Source of the DNA: Micromussa lordhowensis
Lineage: Eukaryota; Cnidaria; Anthozoa; Scleractinia; Lobophylliidae
Reading direction: 5' to 3'
Assembly: GCA_964020085.1 (NCBI GenBank)
Contig: OZ026607.1
Span: 12,551,782 to 12,615,781, forward strand
Length of the DNA stretch: 64,000 bases
The notes beneath the pieces are model-generated. The model was not told the DNA's origin. It ran no database searches and saw only the letters and a list, made by a program, of their open reading frames with translations. This document shows positions 45,900 through 56,581 of the stretch, piece after piece. Numbering within the stretch: position 1 is the first letter of the stretch; the number at the start of each line of letters is the position of its first letter. The translations under genes were made by a program, and so were the position numbers.

Positions 45900-46260
45900 T
45901 TTCGCAAACGTAATGTCACAATATTACGTAATAGACCTTTCACACGATTACACTTGAGAAAAATACTTAGTTGACATCCCTAAGGACTGACCATTTTACA
46001 AGTACTTGGACAATCGTTGACTTCGCTTTCACCTTTCAGGGGAAACGCTTGACAAGTACACATAACATTCCAAAAATACTTTCAGTGTTCACTGTTTGCA
46101 ATGTAAGATCAAGGGTGACCTTGCTTCTCCTCAAGGCTACTCGAGAAGCTTACTCGTGTTCACAGCTCTGTGCAGAGCAGTTTAGCTTTTGATGCCATAT
46201 TTTGACATTTTCTTATCCGAAACATTGAAAGTTAACGGTAACGAAATGAAGTATATAAGT
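45900..46260. repeat. GTGTTCACTGTTTGCA block, one of several FP-flank copies
   Basis: CAGTGTTCACTGTTTGCA-TGTAAGATCA with flanking ACTTGG-CACGCGTTGACTTC appears here, at about 55170-55400 and 55630-55890, more weakly at 48.5 kb, and inverted at 42.3 and 45.77 kb. These mark repeated local duplications around the FP genes. Confidence 0.65.
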
Positions 46261-46655
46261 TAAATGAATTATTTACGTTTTTATTACATCAAGTTACGTA
46301 ATAGCCAATGAGAAAGAATGTACAAACCCTTCGTGTAACGAAAAGAAACGAAGACCTTTTTTTTTTTTTTTCAATTTTAGCTGCCACTCAAAAAATTGGC
46401 ACGATTGATAACAAACCCAGTATGTGATAACTACCAGTTTAAAGATTATGATTGACGGATTGTCTGACTGATTACTTATTATTGTCGATGAAACAGAAAG
46501 ACCTTATGTTAAGACGACAACGCGCCGTTCGTTCCCTCGGGGGAACTCGTACTACGTGAAACTATATTTCTTTTGCAATGAAAAGAAATATGTTAACACC
46601 ATGCCATTTTTAGGCCCTGATTTTTTTTGTCAGGCAAGAAGATCTTTTGTTCCTT

Positions 46656-46925
46656 TCAGGTATCCTTCTTCAAGTGATCATACTTTTCAATCGTAATTGA
46701 CAATACCATTTTCGCACCATTTCTCTGAGTGGTTTCCGGAAAATGGATCCGCGAAGAAACACATCGATGGGTGGTATATAGATTATTATTGCTCTCAGTG
46801 CCAATAAAATCTGGATTAAAATATCCAACCGTGTTACCAGTTTGTTTAAAAATAGCTGCATAGCAGCAGGAACTTGCTTCAGTCCCAAGGGCAGCAAACT
46901 CAAGCGGTTTCCTGACAACGTCCAT
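46656..46925 (-). CDS. unrecognised protein-like open frame
   Basis: The frame reads MDVVRKPLEFAALGTEASS, then CCYAAIFKQTGNTVGYFNPD and a segment ending KYDHLKKDT and a stop. It stays open upstream to about 47013 with a hydrophobic stretch (VFTAVFSFVAFFATLLKF) that could span a membrane. Composition and the long stretch without stops look coding, but I recognise no family and cannot place splice sites. It may be a host exon or a broken insert between duplicated FP blocks. Confidence 0.35.
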   Translation of the reverse strand: MDVVRKPLEFAALGTEASSCCYAAIFKQTGNTVGYFNPDFIGTESNNNLYTTHRCVSSRIHFPETTQRNGAKMVLSITIEKYDHLKKDT

Positions 46926-48875
46926 ATCGCACAGAAGGTCCAGCGAATGCTTAAAATGCGGAAATTTTAACAGCGTAGCGAAGAATGCAACGAAAGAGAA
47001 AACAGCGGTAAAGACGAATCATTTCCTCATAAAGAACAACAATGAAACAACCTTGTTGAAAGACAACTTTGAACAACCTTGGTAAATTGACCTTGGTATC
47101 TAGTTACATGTACATAATTTAATTTTACATAACAGACTTACATAACATACAAGGAACGTTAAAACAGCGCTCAAAGGCTCCAGAATTGCAAGTCATGCAT
47201 GGTCTCATGGCCATGTCCTTGAATTAAAAAGTTAATTACCACTAAAAGGTAATTATCACATTAGAGAATGTTATGAATCTTGGTTCACAATGACGACCCC
47301 TATGCGTACAATAACTCTTGTCCACTCCCAAGACAGTACAGCATTCATTTCACCTAAAGCTTAATTTTTTTTTTCCATATACTATTGTATTCTTTTTATC
47401 ACACTATATTTTAGACTTTTTATCGCCTCTTTCATCGTTTCACCGTTATAGACTGCAGCAAGTTAGGCAGTCAGAAAGCTTGTGTTTTAAGTGATATGTT
47501 ATCTACTCATTAGTTGGCGTCTAAGAAAGGCACAGCAGAAAGCTAGATAGCCTGGTGAGTTAACCTCCTTTGACAGAAGCCTTCCGTTCAAAAGTATTAT
47601 TTATCAACATGACAATCGCAGCCAAATAACCAAGTCAATCAAACATTCAAAAATCAAGACTGAAGCTCTATGCAAAAGCGAAGGATACAATTGGCAGTCT
47701 TTCTCTTTTCCTTCAATTAAAAGCGACAAAAGAAGACTTCCGTGGCAACGCGGAATTTTTGATAATCAGAATTTAATTAGCTGAACTTGAATTGGTTTGT
47801 CTCTACACCCGGATTTGAAGTGGCCTCTTCAGTAAGGGTTTTCAGAGCTGCTCAACTGAATTATCGCTAGTTTGGTTTGTGTGTGTAACCTTCCAAATGC
47901 TATTTTCCTTGATAGAGGCTAGGTTATCGGCTAGTTTTAATATTGGGTGCCAAATGACTGCCCTTTAGGACCTTTTACGATTCCACTTCTGAATGTTACA
48001 TTGTCTCGATACCAGCTGTTCTCGGTTTAAATATAGCTTTAAAAAATGAATTGGACGTATATCAAGACGAGGCTATATGTTCATAACACCGCGTCATGTA
48101 TCAAGTTGCTTTTTCTGCTTTCAATCTAGCCATTTTTTGCCACGCCGTAATCGGTCAAAGAAAAAAAGAAATCCTAAAAACGTTATTTGTGCAGCCAAAT
48201 TATTCATGTAACCATTCAAATTAAGCACTCTCTCTTCTTTTGCAGGATTAACATATTAGCTTGTTCAATATATTTTTGCTAATGTGTTTTCTTAACCTCT
48301 TGAAAACGGATATGAAAAAATGTCAAATCGTCACTGTTGCTGTTCGCTTAAAAGAAAAAAAAATGGTCCAACGTGTACTTATAGTATAAATTTTGTTGAT
48401 ATATAGTTTCACTAGACCTACATGTACCCGCCTCAAGGCTATATTTCGAAATAGCTGCTTTCGATTACGGGCCAAGAACATTCAACATTGTACAGATACT
48501 TCTGGCGTTTACCGCTTGCACTGTAAGATCATGTAAAGGAGAATGAAAGTATTATATTTTTCTCTGGTCCCCTCAGCAAACGAGCTTACATTCGACAGTT
48601 ATGTCAGTATGTGGAAAGAGCGGTTTAGTCGAGAAAACGAACGTGTTTTTGATGTCAGTCATATTGCAACTCTTTTTCAACCGAAACATTGAAGGTTAAT
48701 CGTAACGCTAACGGAAATCAATGAAAACAAAGATAAGAAAAAATAGCTCAACTCTCGTGACTGATCGAATTTGATATGATGAATTGTTTAATTCCATATC
48801 AAAAATTCTTTGTTTAAATAAATTCCGTTAATGTTCGCATGATTTCACTTATCAAAATAATTAATCCACCCCAAG

Positions 48876-49133
48876 GCTATTCCCATGTAAACAACGAAAC
48901 AGTATGGCTTGGTACGATAGACATCAAAGGGTTGTTGTTTGTTACAAAGGATTCTTATTTGTCACATTAGGATTCCTGGCTTTTAATTGGCCCAAGTGTA
49001 ATTTTGGTGTGACATTCAGTTTTAAAGCAGCATCGTCCACGTTGAAGTCTCATTCACCCTGGTGATTTGGAAGAGAGCAGATCCAGAACAACAAGAGCTG
49101 TATAAGGCTGGTATCTTGCTTACGTCCACCATC
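48876..49133 (+). promoter_or_regulatory. conserved 5' flank of fluorescent protein gene 1
   Basis: This segment is strongly conserved with 56320-56581 before gene 2: GTATGGCTTG-TA-GATAGACATCAAAGG, TTTTAAAGCAG-ATCGTCCACG and GTCTCATTCACCC. It must hold the core promoter and 5' UTR. TTTTAAAG about 100 bases before the ATG may serve as a TATA-like element; the start point is not determinable by eye. Confidence 0.55.
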
Positions 49134-52042
49134 ATGGTAAGTGTTGCATAAGAAAAGATTCTATTTTGTTTTTCTGTGAGTCATTTACTCTGTTGCTTAT
49201 TCTAAATTGATGACTGATCTCAGATTTATCTCAATTTTATTTTGCAGAGTGTGGTTAAAACAGACATGAAAATGAAGCTGCGAATGGTAGGCGCTGTTAA
49301 CGGGCACAAGTTCGAAATCGAAGGAGAAGGGAAAGGCAAGCCTTATGAGTAAGTGAACGTTTAGCAACGTTTAATCGTTGAAGTTTTACGGCAGCCTCGC
49401 TTCGAACATTGCTTAGTTTTAGTAAAACTTTTTTTCCGTTTTTTTCTTCGAGAATTCGTCTAAAGCCGTATTTCTTTCAGGATATCGCAGCTGATATAGG
49501 GTCTATTTCTTTTTCCTTAGACCTTACGACCGTTAAGGTGACAAACTAAGAACATAGCGAAAAAGTCTACATCGATACTTTACCCTTATCGTTGCCTAGA
49601 AATCGATGCCAAAAATCTACCTTACTTCGCTCAATGTTAAAAGAATCGTAGAGCTTAAAGTTATGGTTTGTTCTGTAAAGTAATTATATAAGTAGTTATA
49701 TAAGTAAGTAGGCACTATTTGCGAAGTATTTCTTAGCCCGGCAACAGTTACCTGAAAACAAGCCTTTCATTACTTGGGTTATATCACCACCCTCTATGGT
49801 GTGACCAGACATTCAAGTGTCTAGTTATTAAACCTTTCAATGACTAGTTTATCAGGCGATTTGCGTCTTGTTTCTAAAGTATTTCTTTTCCCCCGTTCCT
49901 CTTTTCTTTGTTACTTCGATAAGTTGGTATCCTGCCAATAAGAGGTCGCGCTTCGTCATTTGTGTCAAAGTAAGCACTGAAAAAGAGCGCACTATTTCTC
50001 GATCCACATCAATCAACCCAAGTAGATAACTGCCATTATTATCCCAGGACTTTGTAACAGAGGAAAAAGTTCTGCATTCTATGTAAACAGTACGTTTTCT
50101 TACGTCTTTGGATTTTCGCTTGTGTTTTAGGGGAAAACAGACTATGAACCTGCAAGTCCTTGCCGGCGGACCTCTGCCTTTCGCTTTCGATATCTTGACT
50201 ACAGTGTTCGATTACGGCAACAGGACATTCGTCAAATACCCAAAAGATATACCAGACTATTTCAAGCAGTCGTTTCCCGAGGGCTTTTCGTGGCTTTGCG
50301 AAGCATGACTTATGAAGACGGGGGCATTTGCCTCGCCACAAACGACATAACGTAAGTAATATGTTACATAAGTAATATGTTACGAAGATGCCTCCCGCTA
50401 GCCAGGTGTTGAAGAATGAAAAAATAAAATGATGTTTAGCTTTAATCACCTCACTTTAATTTACCCCTTTTAAATTTTATATTGTCTTCATTGTATTTGT
50501 TTCTTTTCGTACAGTTTTAATTGTCTTATTTCCTTCTTGGTTGGTCACGACTTTAAAATGTCATTTTGAAATATTGTGAACTACAAGGTTAAGGCAATTT
50601 TCCAAAGTGGTTCTTTTTCTGTATAACCAAAAGGATGACAAATAAATAAATAAATAACTTTATTGAAGTGTATTTAATGTATTTAGTACTGTTGTGCTGA
50701 TTTGGGACACTATAAATAAACAAACAAATATTTGTTAAGAATTCCAGCTGGTGGGAGGCTGACCAGTTGGTTATTTACAGAACGCGGTCGAGGAGTTGAA
50801 CTCGGGACTGCCCAGAACAAATCCAGAAAGTGGCAGGGTGGAGACCTCCAGATTTCAAATCCAGCGCCCTAAGCAACTCGGCCACGCCACCTTCACGAAA
50901 GGTGGACTACTTCAAGCAGTCGTTTGAGTTTTTGCTGGTTTCGTCCTTTTTCCTTTTATGAGAATCTGACTTAAAAGTCTCCACTAAATTCTATTAGATA
51001 TCGATTGCCATTTGTTTCTCACTCCTCTTTTATCAGGATGAAACTAGTGTTTCTCGTATCTCTGTGTGGTAACACTGTCTCACTTCTTTTTCATCAGAAT
51101 GAAAGGCGACTGTTTTCATTATGAAATTCGATTTGATGGTGTGAACTTTCCCGCCAATGGTCCAGTTATGCAGAAGAAGACCGTGAAATGGGAGCCATCC
51201 ACTGAGAAATTGTATGTGCGTGATGGAGTGCTGAAGGGTGATGTTAACATGGCTCTGTTGCTTGAAGGAGGCGGCCATCACCGATGTGACTTCAAAACTA
51301 CTTACAAGTAAGTTAATAATAAGAATAAGAATAATAGGAATAATAATGTTATTTAACCCGGGAGCTTACATCACCAAAGATGTTATTCAGTGAGGCCCTG
51401 TAAAGAAAAAGTTTCAGGTTAAAATAGTTAAAAGTATTACACGTCCAAAAATACAATATTGAAATGTTCAATAAAATTACAGGACATAAGGGAGTTTATG
51501 TCTGTTCCATTCTGCCATTCCTTGATATAAAAGAAGCTGTTTTTCATAATTGCGCCTAACTAGCGTTAAGTAAAAATTGGATTTGCCAGGAGTTTTCTCA
51601 TACGTTTAAGTGATCTGATGAATCGCAATAAGGACACAAGACGAAATTTAATCAAGATATGAATAATTTTTAGAAGTCACTGTTAGGATTATGAATGAAC
51701 CGAGCGGGGATTGGTGCTGAACACGATTGAATCTCAAAGACGAGATCCAGTTATTTACCCAGCAAACATCCTTCCTGCCTTCCGAAGCTGGCAATGATCA
51801 GTGCTAGGAGTTTTTACTTTAGAAACAGTATTGTATTTGTTATATGCTGATGGGACCCGACCCAGTGTCACTGATCCGAGGTCGTTTGTTCTTTTGCAGA
51901 TCTAAGAAGGCTGTCAAGTTGCCACACTATCACTTTGTGGATCACCGAATTGAGATAAAAAAACCATGACAAAGATTACAACAACGTTGAGCTGTATGAG
52001 CATGCCGAAGCTCATTCTGGGCTGCCAAGGCAGGCTAAGTAA
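49134..52042 (+). pseudogene. GFP-like fluorescent protein gene 1, two frameshifts
   Basis: Five-exon coral GFP-like gene: exon 1 is the ATG alone (49134-49136); exon 2 49248-49348; exon 3 50131-50351; exon 4 51098-51307; exon 5 from 51900, family stop TAA at 52040-52042. Protein pieces: [32 protein letters not shown], chromophore region TTVFDYGNRTFVKYP, FDGVNFPANGPVMQKKTVKW and VRDGVLKGDVNMALLLEGGG. The fold is a beta-can whose Xaa-Tyr-Gly forms the chromophore; here it is Asp-Tyr-Gly, unlike the common Gln-Tyr-Gly of Acropora proteins. Exon 3 is +2/-1 shifted at 50291-50304, before MTYEDGG. Exon 5 gains one A in an A run (51957-51963), giving an early TGA. Both could be sequence errors, but the second gene is broken too. 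Flanks are duplicated. Confidence 0.85.
50645..50897 (-). mobile_element. tRNA-Ser-derived SINE in FP1 intron 3
   Basis: On the minus strand the head reads GGTGGCGTGGCCGAGTTGC (A-box type), a TTTGAAA anticodon-loop-like stretch, and later GAGTTCAACTCC (B-box type), and ends in a TTTATTTATTTATT tail. Direction is opposite to the FP gene. The head matches tRNA-Ser(UGA) layout but with a broken variable arm, so a SINE, not a live tRNA gene. Confidence 0.7.
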
Positions 52043-52830
52043 AGGCTTAACGAAAAGGCTTAAACGAGTAAAGGCTTAACGAAAGTCAAAGCGACAACAA
52101 GCAGAAAAAAAGTATTTTTTTTAGCTGAAAAGCATTTACTCGAGATTTGTATTTGATAGCTTCAATTCAAGGATTTTTTTTGGGAGGGGGATTTGCTAGG
52201 CACTAGCTTTAGAGTTAAATTTAGTTAAAGACTTGCCAGACTATCACTTTGTGGATCACCGAATTGAGATAAAAAGCCATGACAAAGATTACAACAACGT
52301 TGAGCTGTATGAGCATGCCGAAGCTCATTCTGGGCTGCCAAGGCAGGCTAAGTAAAGGCTTAACGAAAAGGCTTAAACGAGTAAAGGCTTAACGAAAGTC
52401 AAGCCGACAACAAGCCGAAAAAAGGAATTTTTTTTAGCTGAAGAGCATTTACTCGAGATTTGTATTTGATAGCTTCAATTCAAGGATTTTTTTTGGGAGG
52501 GGGATTTGCTAGGCACTAGCTTTAGAGTTAAATTTAGTTAAAGACTTGCCAGACTATCACTTTGTGGATCACCGAATTGAGATAAAAAGCCATGACAAAG
52601 ATTACAACAACGTTGAGCTGTATGAGCATGCCGAAGCTCATTCTGGGCTGCCAAGGCAGGCTAAGTAAAGGCTTAACGAAAAGGCTTAAACGAGTAAAGG
52701 CTTAACGAAAGTCAAGACGACAACAAGCAGAAAAAAGTTTTTTTAGCTGAAAAGCATTTACTCGAGATTAGTATTTGATAGCTTCAATTCAAGGATTTCT
52801 TTTGGGATTTGCTAGCGGGCACTAGCTTTA
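51921..52830 (+). repeat. FP last-exon tandem triplication, ~313-bp unit
   Basis: TGCCA-ACTATCACTTTGTGG starts at 51921, 52235 and 52548 (periods 314 and 313). Each unit carries the exon 5 coding part to the TAA plus 3' UTR. Copies 2 and 3 read KSHDKDYNN in an intact frame, whereas copy 1, the one joined to the splice acceptor, has the frameshift. Copies 2 and 3 lack a clear upstream acceptor. A poly(A) signal AATAAA follows at 52920-52925. Confidence 0.85.
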
Positions 52831-53235
52831 AGATAGTTTCCTTTTTTGTATGATTACAGTATAAATATAGACTTTTTAAACCCACTTGCAGTCAATACAA
52901 GTAAGAAAACAGTAGTAAGAATAAACTTGTTGTCAAAACCAGGTTTTGTGGAGTGTCCTTATCATAGAGTATTGGCTATTTAAAGCCGGATTATGAATCG
53001 TTTTCCTTCCCCTTCTGCTCATTGTTTGTTTCAAATGGCGAAATACAACAGGAATGGCGCAAGATTTAATACAGGAATCACTCACTCGTGCCTTTCTTTC
53101 TTTGAAGTGTGCCCTACCTCCAAATCCTGATTAGGGCCTGAATAAATCAGCTTTATTCGAAGCATTTCTGTGAGAACAATTTGAGTGAAACTTTCGTCTT
53201 TTCTTTCCCGGGTTAAGTCTTACTCATTCTACTGC

Positions 53236-53328
53236 AAGACAATAGACCTCAGCACGAGGCTCTGGGGAATAAATACAGAGTTTGTGGGGTTTATTCCCCG
53301 GAGCCTCGTGCTGAGGTCTATTGTTTTA
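53236..53328. mobile_element. fold-back element, ~35-bp arms
   Basis: AAGACAATAGACCTCAGCAC and GTGCTGAGGTCTATTGTTTT pair, with inner GGGGAATAAA / TTTATTCCCC. No coding sense. Confidence 0.75.
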
Positions 53329-53339
53329 GACTGAATTTT

Positions 53340-53800
53340 AATATATCGAAATTGGTCTATTGCTTGCTTCTGCAACTCGAATGGAAAGATCTGTACACCC
53401 AAAAGGCTTTGATGGTGAATAGGTCTTTGAACGGTCTTGTTCCTGAATACCCCTCATCTAAATTTAGTAAACGAAATGTAACACGCTTCGCTTGAAGAGA
53501 CTCCAAAAACAAACGAGTTGTTCCCTTTCCACGAACTAACTATCTCAAACATAGTTTTGCGGTGCAACCCTCCCGAACAGCCTATCGCAAGACCTTAGAA
53601 AGGCTAACTCGGTTAAAAAATTAAAACGCTTAGTCAATCTTGAATTTAAAAATTAGATACACGGTTTTCATGGAAAACAGGTTTTTTATTATATGGTAAG
53701 TGATAAGATGAGTTTTAGTAAAGATATAAATATACTCATTGTATTTGTAAATCCTGATGAATTTTCACCGTGTACAAAGAGTGATTAAAGATTAACGATT
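53340..53800 (+). mobile_element. CR1/L2-like LINE 3' remnant
   Basis: Plus frame pieces read KDLYTQKALMVNRSLNGLVP, then KFSKRNVTRF and, after a break, SKNKRVVPFPRTNYLKHSF. This is the conserved C-terminal part of CR1/L2-type reverse transcriptases (MV-SLNGL-P-YL-S-F...R-L-VPFPRT). 5' truncated and frameshifted. Confidence 0.6.
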
Positions 53801-53809
53801 TTTTAGGCT

Positions 53810-54740
53810 TGATTGAATTTGCTTTATTCGAACCATTTCTGTGAAAACAAAACTGGATTTGGTTGAATTTTCGACTTTTCATTCCCAATCGTTGTAACTC
53901 CGAATGGCACAAGGAGTCTGGGTCGAGCCCACCAAGGCAACACTACTTTTTGAAGGGACTATCGGTGCACATACCATAAGCGTTGTGGCTCCGTGCTCAC
54001 TTGTTGTTAAAAAAAGAACATTAGCATCCTTTCTAATGGCGTCTACCATACTTCATGGCTCTGAGCTGTGCCACTGCTGGTTAGCAAAAGCTCAGAACTC
54101 CATTATCAAATAGCGTATGCACCATTCGGCTTTGGGAATTATACATGTGTCAAAACAAACGACGTGCATGGGATTTTGCAGTGCTTCTGTGAAGACGATC
54201 ACTGGTATTGCTTGGCGGAATAGGGAGCAAGTTTCTATTAAATGGAGGGGAAAATGCCCTTTGGATGCCCCCACCAAGGACCACCCTACTTTCCTTTTTA
54301 CTTTTTACCCCATCAGTATCCAGAGCTCCAGCTTCCGAATTTTACCAATTTGCGAACTTCGCAAAAGAGTGAACATGAATTATCTTTTTTAAATGGCTTT
54401 TTTGGACGAACCCGTGAAAGCCAAATCATGTAGAATCTGAAAAAGAAAACAGACAAAAATCCATTTCATACAATTTCAATGCTCTATTTTCTAAAAGGCC
54501 TTTTGTTTACAGAAAAATGTTTACGGAAGGACACTGTAGGCTGTTATAGTTCACCACTACATTTTCTCCGAATGTTATTGGTTTAAATTTATCACGTGAC
54601 GCGATACTGTTCATCCGCGGAAAGTCACTATCAGAACATAAGGCCCATCGATCTTATGTTGTGTTGCATCAGTGGTGTCTCTTACTATAGCTGTTTTTCT
54701 ACTCTTGAGTTTGTTATCGTCACCCATTGATATGCCTAAA
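53810..54740. other. no gene recognised between LINE remnant and FP2 flank
   Basis: Three overlapping 60-90 codon frames at 53.9-54.4 kb share no recognisable domain and do not join by clear splice sites. Segments after 54750 belong to the duplicated FP flank. Confidence 0.35.
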
Positions 54741-54749
54741 CTAAGGTTT

Positions 54750-56330
54750 ATTTCATCTCTTTTGATAACGCATATTGTTATAGTCCCAGACCATCCGGAT
54801 CAGTTTCAAGGGCCGAGAACGAGTATTGATCTTCATTTCCGTTCTGAAAATGAATTAACTATTGACAAACGCCTCCTGTAAAATATCTTTCATAATGTCA
54901 ATCGAAATGACCAGACTGAAAGTCATATTTTTGTGAATAAAGCTGTTGACCGAATAAGGAATTTAGAATTTTCAACGACAACACACTAGGTTATATTCGG
55001 CTGAGTTGTAGAGAAAGAGACAAAATGGAACCTTCTATCATATGGTTAAGATAACTTAGATTTCAAAGTCGTTTGTCAACCAATTTTTGAATGAGTTCAC
55101 TTGCTGCCTGCTCAGGCACTACATTGAGTCTTGTCTTTGATAAGTACGTTATCGACCCTTCACACGAAAAAATTAGTTGACATCCCCATTTTACAAGCAC
55201 TTGGGCACGCGTTGATTTCTCAGGGGAATCCCGTGCCAAGGACATTCCAGAAATACCTCCAGTGTTCACTGTTTGTACTGTAAGATCAAAGGTGACTGAA
55301 TTGTAATGCTTTTCCTCAAGGCTACTCTATAAACTTTCTGGTGTTTACAGCTCTGTGCAGAGCAGTTAAGTAGTATAAATGACCGCGCTTTTGATGCCAT
55401 ATTGTGACTCTTTCTTAATATAAAGGTTAACGCTGACGAAATGTCAGTATCTAATCTATATTGTAGAGGATTTTCATAGTTCATCCTTGACAAAGTGTTT
55501 AACATTCCCTCACGAACAGATAAGTCAAAAGGACGAAACAGAATCTTGTATCAATTAAGCTGTTATACAGATGATTAGCTAGCCGATTAACTTTCTCTGG
55601 GTACACAATATTACGTAACAGACCATCACACAATTGCACTTGCTAAAAATAGTTAGTTGACATCCCTAAGGACTAACGGTTTTACAACTTCCTGGGCACG
55701 CGTTGACTTCACGTTCAATTTTCAAGGGAATCGCGAGCCAAGGACATTCCAGATATACTTCCAGTGTTCACTGTTTGCACTGTAAGATCAAGAATGACTG
55801 AATAATCTTCCTTGTCCTCAAAGCCACTTGATAAACTTTCTAGTGTTCGCCAACTCGATACAGAGGAGGTAAGCCGCAAAAATGATTGCGCTGTTAGTAC
55901 CATATTTTGACTCTTTCGTAACCGGCTTATTGAGGGTTTTCAGTAACGAAATGAATTTTATAAGTTAAATATGTTATTTCAGAGTGTAACGTTATTCAAG
56001 TTATTATTACAGTTAGTTATATAATAACTTCCGACAAAGGATGCATCTCTGTTCAAATTTCATGAGTGATAACAAACCCAGGATGTAATAACTAATTAAT
56101 CTAAATCAAGCCAAATCAAATTAGAGATTATGATTGATCGATTGATGGAACAAGACGGAGAGAACATACAAAAAACGTTATAAGTCTCCAGGATTACAAG
56201 TCATGCATGGTCTCATGAAAGCAGATATCACATTAAATAAGTGTTATGAATACTGGAATATCATGACGACCCCCAATTAAATAAATACCATAAATATCGA
56301 CACGATTACACTCTCTTGTCGATACCCCAA
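54750..56330. repeat. duplicated 5' flank blocks of FP gene 2
   Basis: The order is: relative of 42.88 kb (54760-54960); two tandem GTGTTCACTGTTTG(C/T)A blocks (55170-55450 and 55630-55930); and a short relative of the 47.2-kb block with CATGCATGGTCTCATG (56165-56290). This is a condensed version of the 42.3-49.1 kb region. Confidence 0.6.
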
Positions 56331-56581
56331 GGTGACTTTCCATCTTAACAACGAAACGTATGGCTTGATATGATAGACATCAAAGGGTTGTTATTTGTTA
56401 CAAAGGGTTGTTTGTTTCATTAGGGTTCCCGGCTTATAATTGGCTCAAGTCCATATTGGTTGTGTCATTTTAAAGCAGTATCGTCCACGCCGAAGTCTCA
56501 TTCACCCTTGTGATTTGGAAGAGAACAGATCGAGAGCAACAAGAGCTGTAAAAGGCACATATCTTGCTTACGCCTTCCATC
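56320..56581 (+). promoter_or_regulatory. conserved 5' flank of fluorescent protein gene 2
   Basis: Homologous to 48876-49133. Both keep GTGATTTGGAAGAGA-CAGATC and AACAAGAGCTGTA just before the coding ATG, so the 5' UTR is conserved. The promoter may still work even though the coding part is broken. Confidence 0.5.

Larger units (their letters stand above)
43684..48900. repeat. duplicated FP-upstream blocks (43.7-44.9 kb and 47.15-48.9 kb)
   Basis: The order CATGG-TGGTTTCA..CATGTCCTTGAAT, ATGACAATCGCAGCCAAATAA, GAATTGGTTTGTCT and CCGAAACATTGAAGGTTAATC occurs twice in direct orientation (43684-44840 and 47155-48730). A shortened third copy lies at 56165-56330. The copies precede or replace FP gene copies, so they look like duplicated 5' flanks whose FP exons were later lost. 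Confidence 0.7.

Noticed and set aside
50800..50897. tRNA-Ser gene
   Set aside because: The head has A and B box words, but the arms do not fold fully and it has a SINE tail.
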